64,000 nt of DNA from Dendrobium chrysotoxum. Taxonomy: Eukaryota > Streptophyta > Magnoliopsida > Asparagales > Orchidaceae. Location of the stretch: the NCBI GenBank assembly GCA_019925795.1, contig CM034311.1, positions 21,574,231 through 21,638,230 on the forward strand, given 5' to 3'. Shown here piece by piece: positions 26,001-38,000 of this stretch; the stretch's first letter is position 1; the number at the start of each line of letters is the position of its first letter. Position numbers and translations under genes: made by a program. The notes beneath the pieces are model-generated. The model was not told the DNA's origin and did no database searches. It saw nothing but the letters and a program-made list of their open reading frames with translations.

Positions 26001-29000
26001 TGCTCTTCAATCTCCAATCTCATTCTCCTTGGAGCTTGTTTGACTGGTGCTGCATCTGGTTTGATTGCTAACCTGTGAACTGCTACGTCAGGGGATAAGC
26101 CGGGCATCTCAGCATATGTTCAGGCAAAGCAATCCCTGAATTCACAGAGGAGTTCTTTTATCTCTTCCACTTGATCTTCCGGCAGAAGGGAACTAATGAA
26201 GGTTGGGCGAGGGTCATCCTCGATTCCCAAGTTGACTTCTTTTAGTTCGTCCATAGTGGTTGCCTGTCCACCATCTTCAAGCTCTTCTGGTGCAGGCTTA
26301 GCCTCTAGAGGCTGATCATCGTAATCATCAACTTCATAGACCTCTTCATCAGACTCGTCATTGGGTTCAACTTCCCTGCAAGTGATGGCTCGGCAAGTCT
26401 CCTTCCGGATGCATTTTCGCCTGACGAATCCAATACCTTTATATGCATTCATTTCCTTCCGCCGCATTGGACGTGGATTCCTTCCATACCAGAGACTTAG
26501 GCACATACGAAGTTGTCGTTTGGGGGTGGGAACATTGATCCACTTTCGCAACATTCTTTGAATGCCTTTGGTATTAAACCTAGGTAGTCTCGTAGGTAGT
26601 AATTCTTCAGAATTGATGAAGACATGGTCCCAATCACGATTCACTTCTTCATCCCTTCCTACGGAATAGAATATATTCCCTGACTCAATCCCCTTTCTGA
26701 TCGGAGGCAGATAAAGGGTCACAAGTTCTTCAACTTTATGCACATCTCGTGTAATTATTTCTTTGAAATACTGTAGGGGAACGCGAGTGACTACAAGCAC
26801 GCTGTCTGAGATTGACAGGCTATCTATTCTTCTAGAGACTACATCTTGCACTGTGTTCATGTAGATAGAGTCGTAGTCATAATCGTCATTTGAATATGCG
26901 ACCTCCCTACTCCATTCGTCCATCGAATGACATACCTTCTGAGATTTTGTAGGGGTGACATCATCTTCATCTGTGTCGCTCCCAAGGTGAGGTACATGTT
27001 TTCTTTCTTTAGAAGTGAAAGTTTCTTTGGGAAGAGTCGGCGACGTCTTCTTTCTCCCCACCTGCTTCCTCTCACCTTTCTGTTCAGGTTGCTTTGCACT
27101 CTTTGGGTTAGATGCTTGAGCCTTTAGAGAGCTTGACAGTCTCTGCTTCTTTGGCATGAAATACTGCGCATCTTCATAGACTGTTGCTTCATGGACTGTA
27201 AAGGGTTGGATATCACCAGAAATTCTGAATTCTTCTCCATCCCTGAGATACTTCATGCACTGATGTAATGTTGACGGGACAACGCCATATTCATGCAACC
27301 AGGGGCGACCCAGGAGCGCCTTGAATGAAGTATCCGCATCAATCACATGGAATTTGGCTTCTGTATGGAATTCTCCAAATACAAGAGGGAGCATAAATGA
27401 TCCAAGGGTCTTCTGCCCTTTCTCGTTAAAGCCATGTACCATAAGCTTATCTGGCCCAAGGTGTTCCACGTTGAGGCACAAAGACCTTAGTGCTTTTAAG
27501 CTCATAAGGTTGATGGAGGACCCAGGGTCGATCAAAATTCGACTGATTACCAAATCATCACTCTCTGCAGTAACATACAGAGGTCGATTGTGGTCTGCAG
27601 TCCCGAGCATCATGTCATCTTCGGTGAACGTGATGAACGGTTCGTTACGAGCTTGTAGGACCTCAGTCAGGTTGCGCTCAACGAAGTACGCCTCATATCT
27701 TTCGGGGTCTTTGAGAGCCTGAATCAAAGTCTCCCGAAGATCCTTAGACATTACCAGAGCGTCGTATATGCTGAGCTGGGCAGGAATCTTCCTCAGATGG
27801 GATAAGATATTATAATCTATTCCCCTGACTGGAGTATCTTTCTTCTTGGGATCCTCGGAGATAATGTCTTCGTTGATAACTATCTCTTTTCCCTTATCCT
27901 TATTGGATATTCCTTTCTTTGGCGGAGGTGGCAGTATCTTGCCACTTCTCAGCTGCACTTGAGCGATCTCTTCTGGCTCAGACTCATTTAATGGAATTTC
28001 TTCTTCAGAGTCAGCCATTATTGTGTCTAGAGATTCATTCGTTGATCCAGAGTCACTTCCCAGATTTACATGTCCTATCTGCGACGCTATATCGGGATCG
28101 GATTCATCTGTCTTTGGAAAATACAGATCCTCCTCTGAGCTGTAGTCCATTGACGATGTTGCCAGACAGGTTTCAACGATCATCTCTCTGACATATTTTT
28201 CTTTTGTCGGAGTTATTGGCGTTACTGAAATGACTCGACAAACTTCTGTGGGAAGAGGGTCCTCGTCAGCTTCCTCTGTTTCGTCAATCTTGAGCTCTGA
28301 CATAAAGTCGGCAAGCTTAACAGGACGCCTTGCGGTCTGGTAGTATTCATCCAGACTATCAATGACCCTTTGAGTTGTAGTCTTTTTTTCTTTGGGCTTC
28401 TTTAACTTTGTCTTCTTTTTGGACTTTGCCTTTCCAAGTTTTGAAGGACCGGCTTGATTGGGAAACTGTTTAGAAGCAGATGCCTGTGCCACAGGCAGTG
28501 CCTTCAGATTTAACACTGGCTCCGTAGGAGATTTCCATTTTACACCCGGAACTCCTTCGAGTTGTTTCAGCATTTTCACAGTTTTCTTAGAGACCGCAGT
28601 CTCCCACTGTTCTTCATGAGCTGGCTTTTTTTTATTTTTTCTTTCTTCAACCGGGGGTACGGAGGAAGTTGTAACTACCCGAATTGATTCTTTTCTGGGA
28701 TGAGTCAGCACATTGTCGGATAATGTGAGCTCTCCCCTTCGATATTTTCTTTCAAGCCAATCTTTGAAGACGTAGCAATCTTCAATTGGGTGACTCATCA
28801 CCCGATGATACGGCAGTAGTTTGGGTCGCCACTATGTTTTGACTCCTCGGGTCTCTTGCACTCTGGCAGTTCTAAACCCGCTTTCAACGCCTGTCGAAAT
28901 AACTTGGCGACACTTTCCCTCTTGAATGAATACTCCTTATTCATTTTGTCTTTGAGGGAGGGGAACGTTCGATCACCAGTTCCCGTTGTTTGTCGCGGGC

Positions 29001-32000
29001 GTTCTCCACTGCCCTGATAGGTTCGTGGTTTATCATTCCCCCCAAGTATCAGCTTCGACTGGGGGTTAGGGTTGTAGACTTGCTTAGGCCTTTCTTGATA
29101 TTGCATCGGCTGCTTGCCTTTGTCTACATTATACGTCATCTGTTTCTCCTTATCAGCTCTAGAGAAAAATATGGAGTCAGCCTCACCTCTTCTAGCACCT
29201 GAGGCTTTGGTTTTCTTAGGCTTATCAGAATAATTCTCTGATTTTGATAAATTCAATTTCTCAAACTTTGCCACTCTGTCCAGTAGATCCTCAAATGTGG
29301 TGATTGTAGCCATGCACAGGAATGGTTGCATTTTGTCATCAATGTTTCCCATTAACAACTGTACGGCATGCTCCTCCTCAAGCTGTTGTTCACATTTCAT
29401 ACTCAAGTTGCGCCAGCGAGTGATATATTTGGTCACTGATTCTTCCTTCTTTCTCTTACTCAAAGCAAGGTCAGCGATCGTTATTTTCTCGGTCGCACTG
29501 GCGAACCTCTTCACGAACATATTTTCTAACTCTGCAAATGTCTTTACAGAGTCATTTGGTAATTCGGCGTACCATTCAAAAGCAGCTGCTGTCAAACTGC
29601 TAACGAATTGTCGGAAGAGTAGAGCGTCATTTCCTCCAGTATTCCCGCAGGTGGCTTTGAACTGCGCCAGGTGCTGTCTGGGATTTTTGTTGCCATCAAA
29701 AGTATTGAATTTTGGCACAGAATATCCCTTCGGATATGGCACCTGATCATACTCTGCTGGGTACGGGCGACCTTTACCCACCAATTTTTCTGCCTGATCA
29801 AAAGCTATAATAGCCTTGATCTTCTCTGTAATGATCCCTTCAAGCTACGCAGCAGTCACAGGCTCGGAGGTGCTTGCGATGTTCTGTGGAGTGGGTTGGC
29901 GAGTGGTATTCTGAGCCTCATGACCACCTTCAGGAGTGTCCCGTACTCCTGAGACTTGCGGTACTTGGAAGTTTGGAGGATCAGGGGGAGGATTGGGCAT
30001 AGAACCAACTGCAGCATTTCTCTGCATAATCTGCATCATTGCCGTCATTTGGGTCATCATCTCTGTCATTTTCTCATGCAACTGAGAGATTTCCCTATCC
30101 TTGGCCCTCATTTGACGTTTCATTTGTCTCTGCATTTCTGCGAGCGTGACGTTCTCGTCAGCAAAGGGATTATCCTCAGCCTCTTCTCGCTCTTCTTGGG
30201 AATGGACACCTCTGCCAGTAGTGGACCCGGCTTCATGGCGGCGCCGATATACTTGTCTAGGCGGTGGTTGCCAACGATCGTCATCTTCATCATCGTCGTA
30301 GTAGGCCTCCTCTTCGACATTGATGTGTCTCACCATGTAGACCACTTCCATGTCCAAGGTGTTATTTACCTCTTCCAAGTCTTCTTCTATGTATTCTTCC
30401 ATATTTTCTTCTAGATTTCCTTCCATGTATTCTTCAATATTTTATTCTCCTATATCTTCTTCTCCTTCTTCTAGTACTCGGATCTCCGAGTGGCGGCGCC
30501 ACTGGATCTCCGGTTCTTGGTTAGGCAGGAAGATCTCTTCAACCCGTGGGCTACGGTCGAAGTTGGTCGTCTCTTCCTTGGAAGGAGTTGGTGAGCGACG
30601 GGATCCCTTGGAGGATTCTCCAAGCTGTCTACCGTTGGGTGGAGCGTCATCATGGATCTTCTTTTGGACCCATTTCTGATGTTGTTTGTAATTGGGGGCG
30701 GATCTCCGGGAAGCAGTACCGGATGTCACGCCCAGCTCAGTCTTTCTTTCGTTCTTTTCTTCTCTGCGAGGCCTTGGCCTCCAGATTTCCTTTCCTTTCT
30801 GCCGGGACCTTTCGGCGGCGGATCCCTGAACTCGAGGTTCAGGTGTCACGCCCCGATGTTCACCGTGCGGGGTGTATTTTCTTTCCTTTCTCTCCACAGC
30901 AAGAGACAGACACTCTCTTGGTGGAGTTCTTCTTGTTTCGACCGTCAGTGGCCGCTGGTACCTCCTCTTTTTCAGTCCTCTCTCCTTCACGGTCTTCAGG
31001 ACTCTGTAGACTCGAGCTGAGAGAGTTTCAGGCTCCTTCTTCTTTTGAGGAGGTGGGACTTCAGGCTGTCGGTCCCAGAATGACTTCTTCAGCTCCCCAG
31101 TTGAGCTGTTCCTCTTAACCCACTTCAATTTTGTGAACCCATTCCGGGTAGGAATGTTCGCTTCTAGCTCTTGGGCCAACAGATTTGAGGGATGAGTTGA
31201 GAATTGTTGCTGAGCCCGGAGTTCAGCATTCAGTTTCCTCCTCTGTCTCCTGGTCAGTTTTCCTCCAGATGAGGAAGCCTCAGAAGTGTTCTTCACGGGT
31301 GTAGGTAACCCGGTTGGCAGATGTGTGGTGTTCGTCGTCACCACGGAGATCCTTCCTCCGGCTACAACCCTTTTGGTGGCCGGGATTTCTGGCTGCGACA
31401 GCCGTTCAAACATAGAGATCCTTCCACGAGAATTTTCAGCAGCAGCAAGTCGTTGTGCCGGCAGGTGCACACGACGAGTGGTAGTTCCAGCAGAGTGTGG
31501 CCTCCTAGCAGGCCCTTCAGTATTTCTGCCATTCGTAGGAATGGCGGTGGCCCTTTCAACAACAGCAGGAAAGTCGATGCTACCAAACTGGATAGTAGCT
31601 CCAGCATTCCCTGTCTCAATAATAGCGTTCGCCAGTTGGATCCTGGCTCCTTGTCCCAGCTGGACAGTCATTGGTGTGTTCTGTAGATCCATCTGCATAA
31701 ATAAAAGGTAAGGGTTAGTGATCAAAATTTGATACATCACCCCACACTTTCAAAAATGCAAAGACTTGCACAGAATAGAAAACAAAAATAGATAACATTA
31801 GCGAGCAAATTCAAACAATACAAATTTAAAATACTGCTAAATACGTTATCTTAATAAATTTGTTTGAATGATCATTCTTAAAATATTAAGAAATTTTGAT
31901 TCTTTAAATGATCTTCTTGAAAGACTCAAAATTTTGAATCTAGGTTGAGAATAGCTGCTACTATAGCACTGAGGTGACTAGCCAAAGATGGAAAGAGAAA

Positions 32001-35000
32001 CCAATCCCCAGCGAAGTCGCCAGAAATCTATGGGCTCCGAAAATTCGGCCCCGGCCTCCGCCCGACTTTGTCCTTTCTGAGGGGGGAGTTTTAACAGATT
32101 AAGTTCCGAGGTAAATTTTGGAAGGCAGATGAGATAGTAGATAAGACACTACCCAGAGATTTCGCCCTCATTTTGCGAGAACTTTATGATCTGAGTTCTG
32201 GTTTCCTATAGGCGCAAGCCCCTATAGTTAATTACCCCTCCCAGTAACGAGAGAGAACTTTCGATTAAGGCTAGTCGTCAATCAGATACGTAAGAATACG
32301 TGGATCTGGCATATAGTAGCAGCAATAGGTTGGGAATGTTAAAATCTGGAATTATTCGAAAATTTGGAAGATTGGGAGATTTGGATATTTAATATTTAAA
32401 ATTGGAAATTGCACCATCTTGCACTTAAAGTGGATGGTGGGGGAATGGATGATAGACCCGATCAAGATCCCATGGTTCCGTCGTCCCGGGCCATCGTGAT
32501 CCCTGGTCTACTTAGTCAGAGGAGGTAGTCGACCCAACCTGACAGAAGGATCCTTGTCGGCAGCCATGGGTTGCTTCGTCCAAGGGTACCTTGTAGACCT
32601 GGGGTGAATATTTGCCTAAGGGGACAAATTTGAATCCACCTTAGCTAACAGAGGGCTTTGTGCCCTATCGATCATATCCTATTGATTCATATCTCAAGGA
32701 TTTGATGCCATTGGGGAGCATACGGGCTCTGGCCATAACCATAATATAATGGTGCCATTTGGCGGCGACCACCTGGTTCAGAGGGCCCCGAGTCATAACC
32801 GTTTATCCTGCAGTGCCATTTGGCGGCGAAACTGCCGGTTAGAGGACTCGTACCACGTCCTTGCTGGCAGGAGATTATTTGAGAATGGATCCTAGTGATA
32901 TTTTCGACTAGGCACAAGTTCTATGTGAGCTGAAGTAAATTTTGATTTGTCCACCTCGGCAAACTATTGTGGAGGGTGGATGGATTTTTGCTTTAAGTGA
33001 TTTGATGGTGACATTTCAATTTTAAATATTTTGAAATGGAATTTCTTGGAGTTTTGAGCTTTGGATTTTGGGTATTTGGATGACACTTTGAATTATCTGG
33101 AATAGACCCCTCCGATTGAGATATGCATTCAACACGGCCATCATCGGGGTGACCTTAAGGTCAGTTAAAAATACTTGAGGTTTGAGGGCATTTTGAAATA
33201 TTTGAAGTTAACCCCTCTGATTGAAATCTGTAATCAACGCGGCCATCATCGGGGTGATGGGGTCATTCACATTTATGGGTTGAACCTTGTCCACTCTGCC
33301 GAGCTGCCAACAGAGGATCAGGTTTCGTAGGCTTTGTACCCTTTGTAAGTGAATTCACTTGATTATAGGCCTTGAAGGCCTAATATGAACATATAAAACA
33401 AATATCTCGGTCGATCTCACGACCGTATATTTATTTAATAGTTCGAGCCGTGTCAACTCCCATCTACCTGAATAGAAGGATCGGGCTCGAACTTGAATTC
33501 ACTTATTGACCCGCGCAGCATCCCTAGACGTCACGTGTGTACCAATAACACGCTCGCCGGGGCCCATGCGGGTGTTTGGGGGCATTTTATAATTATTTAC
33601 TGAACCTTGTCGACTCCTATTCACCTGCTTAGGAGGATCAGGTTCAGATTTGTCAACCCGCGCAGCTTCCCTGGACGTCACGTGTGAACCAATAACACGC
33701 TCGTCGGGGCCCATGCGGGTGTTTGATTATATTTTCCCCTTTTAGTGTACCTATATGTATACAAATTAAAGTGCACACGTGCAGGGGTATTCTTGGAATA
33801 TTTATACACGCCTTCTGTCCGCTTGCATGAAAGTTGCGGATCCGGTGGCGTGGCGTCGTACGATCTCCACAACTGTCGCTGGTAGGCAGGTAGATGTTTT
33901 CATTCATAGATTAGAATTGACTTCAGGATACTGCATTTACTGAAGTCTTTCTGCATCTACCCATAGATGATATGTGGTGCATGCATCTGTACTCGTAGAG
34001 AGATTGTATGTATTGCAGATCTTTTGCTTTGCTTGCAGGTGACACCTTGCATACGTATCCATATTCATAGAAGATTCATCCTATGACATGTCAGTCATTG
34101 TTACTTGCAAGGGTTATTGTATTCCCCATAATTTTCATTAGTCACTGCTTAGAAGATTTGATACTCTTGATTGCATGTTGACATTGACTGCATAGTGGCA
34201 TTTCTCATCATCTTCCTTGTACACGTTGATTGGTGAATCACCACATTTGCTTGCATGTCTTTCAGTACTATATATCCAAGAGCTAATGACCATTGCATTA
34301 TGTCTAGCTCGATTCACCCACCATTATTAGTAGGTAGAGCCACTGTATGCATCTTCAGTCTTCTGCGAACAAGTTGCTTTGAACACCAATCTTCTAGCAC
34401 TGTGTACAAGTGTTGGTGTTGACTACAGAATCCTATTATATTTATCGCACACCAATCTTATACTTGTGGGAGACTAGTATGTTTCCTTGTGTATTAATCA
34501 ACCTCGGTGGCGAGGAGGTTACTTCTCTCACAATTCTCTTGCTTCACTTGTGAGCATACTACATTGGTCGTGTATGATTGCTAGCAAGTAATCATATTCA
34601 TTACATCCCTCTTATTGTCTGCATTCAGATGATTTGTTAGGTGTGTTGTTGATTGTTCACTGCTTGTGTATGGCTCATGTCACATATCTTGAGTCTTTCA
34701 TTGCCCTTGAAGATAACTTGCACCTTGTGTAGTGAATTCACTTGCTAGTGTCTGTATTTCATTTGACATGACATTCCCTTGGTATCTTGTTGAGGTTCTT
34801 CATTGTTGATTATAGTAGTGCCGTATTTTTCAATTGATCTTTACTTATGGATAGAATGCATACATTGTGTATCTATTTAACCATCATGCTTGATTAGTGC
34901 TCCAATCAAGCCCAAGTTCAACTCAAATTTCCTTGCATATGATTCAAGCTTGGGTTCACAAGTCCTTTCATGAATTCGTTATTTTAATCATCCGTTGTTC

Positions 35001-38000
35001 GACTGCAGTTCTTATCTTAGATGAAGCTCACCTCTTATACCTAACTCCGCTTGATTTTAATGTCATCACTTAATATTCATTTGAGTCCAGTTTCCTTGCA
35101 ATCATATGTTCTGTTTTCTGTAATCAAATTGCAAGTTCCGTTCAAGTCAGGCTCTTTGTGGTCTTCTTGAGTTCGAACTCAATATGAGTCTTCTACATTC
35201 ATTCAAGTATCATGTGGTCCAACTCAAATTCTTACTTGAGTTTAATCATTCAAGTTCAATTTTACATCAAGTTCTATATGATCCAATTTGAGTTCAGGTT
35301 CATTCATAGTTCTTGTCCACTTGAATTCAAGTCTTTGTAGTCGAGTTGGATCCAAGTTCTTTTACCTCCATTCAAGTTAAATGTTGAATTGGAGTCCTTC
35401 TTGGTTGGGTTTTGACTCAAGTTCTTTACAATGTCTATATCAAGTTTAAATCTGAGTCCAATTAGCTGTCATTTGTTGCGAATCCAAGTTTACGTTCAAG
35501 TTTGAGCTCAATCTTTTGTTGAGTGTCTGATGTCAAACCCATATCCTTTGTAGTCTGTTCGAGTTCAACTCAATGTCAAATTTGAGTCCAAGCTTTGTCC
35601 ACTTGATATTCAAATCAAGTTCAAGTTCTGGATTTAGTTTGAGTTCAAGTTTCACTTCAGTTCATTTGAGCTTGAATGAGTCCAAGTCCTCCTATGGTTC
35701 AAGCTTTGACTTGAGTCCCAAATGTCCAATATTTTGTTCAAGTCTTCACAAGTTCGAATGAAGTTCAAGTCATTGTCATTGGTCCACAGTGCAAGTCTAA
35801 ATTTAAATTATTGCAAGTTCTTTTGTTCTTTTGAATTCAAATCATGTCCATGCTTGTTCAAAAGCTTTCAAGTCTGGTCCCCTGTAGTCATATTGAACTC
35901 AACCTTCGGTCCTCAACTTGTTCATTTGAGTTCGGAGCATAAGTCCTTTTCTTGAGTTCAAATTGCCCAAAGTTAATTCAAGTCTTTGTGATTTGTTGTC
36001 ATTGCTTCGAGTCCAAGAGATCTTTTTAAGTTTGAATTCAATTAAGTCATTTTTTGGTCCAATCATGTTTTGTTTGTTTGATGCCAAACCCAAATTAAAG
36101 TTCCCCGCGTCACTGAAAATTTCGGCAGCCTCCCGGCGTCTCCCCCGTTTAGGGGAAAAACCAAGAGGCTGCCTCAGGTAGATGTCCGTAGACACCACGG
36201 CAGCAAATTTTCTTCAATCCCCGCCCGCTACATGAGCGTTTAGGGGTCTCGAGCACCTGTTGCAAAGAAAACACAGAATTTCCCCACATGTGGGTACTTA
36301 ATTTTGTCCCCCTTCACGCTACATGAGCGGTCCGGGGGTTACCCACCTCGTCGCGGGCGTCGCACCGGTTTCCCGCCCTACTACGCTACGTGAGCGCGTA
36401 GGGGGTTTGCCGGTTCGTCGCAAGCGTCGAGGGCGGGGTTTAAGGCGATTGCCCGCCTCGTCGTAGGCGTCGCGCTAGCTTCCCTCCCCACTACGCTACG
36501 TGAGCGCGTAGGGGGTTTGCTAGCCCGCCGCTAACGACGAAAACGGGAATCTAAGTTTAGGAATTATACCTTTGCAAGTGTGGCGACGGAGATGACAGTG
36601 ATCAAATACACAAAACATTCTTCCTTTTTTTTAATTAATTAATTATAAATAATTAAAATTAATGTAATTAATTATAATTTAAATATAATTAATTATAATT
36701 ACAATAGTTAATCATATTTAATTATATTTGATAATAATTAATTTTAAATTAAAGGTTAATCATAATTAATTTTAATAAATTATAGTTAATTAGGAACGAT
36801 AATAATTAACCATAATAATTATAAACTAATTATAATTTACTTTAATTAAAACTAATTGTTATTGATAATAATTAAATATAATTAAAGTATTTAATTATAA
36901 TTAATCATCATTAATAATAGATAATTATAATTAAATAATAATAATAATAGTAAAACAGAGAGAGGTATTACCTCTCTGGTCAGTTGAAGGAATCGGGCAA
37001 GGGAGAGGGGAGGCAACGGCTTCGGGTCGTAGCAGAGGATTTCAAATAGGCTTAGTTGGTCGGCTATGAGGCACTGTGAGGTGAGGGTCGGGTAGAGCAG
37101 AAGAGATCGAGAGCTTCAGCCTTAGGGATTCGGCTAGGGTGGAGAAGATGAGGGAGATGGAGATTTGAGAAGCTACAGGTCGTGGGTTCTATGGAGTTCG
37201 GCTGGAGCAAAGGGGATCGGTTGAGGTAAGGAGTGAGGTCTCTCTCTCTCTCTCTCTGAACCGAAAGAACTGGATGGAGTTGGATAGGGATCGGACAGGG
37301 GCTCGACAGGAGGAGTCGAATGAGGCCAGGGATCTTGGATTAGGGCAGGTTTGGGCTTCGGTTTGGACTGAGAAGGTGGAGTTTGGTCAGCGTGCTCCGT
37401 TGCTTCCGATCAAGCTGTCGTAACTTCCGTTCCAACAGGAAGGAAGGTCGTCGGATGAGGAGGAAGGTAGGCGAGAGCAGAGGTTGGGATTCGATAATGG
37501 CTTCGGCAGTGGGTATGCGGGAGGAAGAAGAAGGAGAGAGCGGGAGAGTGCCTGTGATGGGAGTTTGCGGTTACGAGAGTGGAGGAGGAAGTGTCGTATG
37601 TGGAGAGTAGAGGCTGCGGAAGTAGTGAACAAGCTCAACCTCGCTTGCGTTTTATAGACACGAACAGGGATGTGATCGAGGCAAGCTACGCACGCGAGGG
37701 ATGGGTTTCTGGCTTCAGCGCCGTTCGCAGACTGCGACACTGTAGCTGCGGCGGGATTCGACGGGATTTGGGGATGGGGCGTTACAGGTAATGATTTAGT
37801 CATTTTTTTTATTCTTCTTTTTTTTTTGTTTATACAGCAGAGGTCAACACATGGCAAAATACTCCAATCAACGTAAGGATGAATTTCAATGTTAATGAAC
37901 ATTCAAGTCCTTGAATGTCACAACCCGGCTTGTAGACTCGAATTAACCAAGCAGGAACAGATGGTCAGAAGGTTGATTAAATTTTCAATTACTAACTAAC

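Larger units (their letters stand above)
14746..37849 (-). mobile_element. Complete Tat/Ogre-like Ty3/gypsy retrotransposon, 23.1 kb
   Basis: Two long LTRs (5914 and 5821 bp), TG...CA ends and the perfect 5-bp target duplication CATGG define the element. Read on the minus strand the order is 5' LTR, primer site, ORF1, gag, protease, RT, RNase H, second RNase H, integrase, a 2.1-kb 3' UTR with repeats, polypurine tract, 3' LTR. The extra ORF ahead of gag, the second archaeal-type RNase H, the large size and the tRNA-Arg-like primer site are hallmarks of the Tat lineage, closest to Ogre. By eye the LTRs differ at roughly 30-35 single bases plus indels (about 0.6%), so insertion is recent. Four stops and one frameshift break the coding frames. 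It lies antisense to nothing: it has the same orientation as DLD. Confidence 0.93.

Noticed and set aside
37239..37257. A longer Ogre element by nested insertion within the LTR
   Set aside because: The LTR length difference is explained by the TC run and a deletion of about 25 bp.
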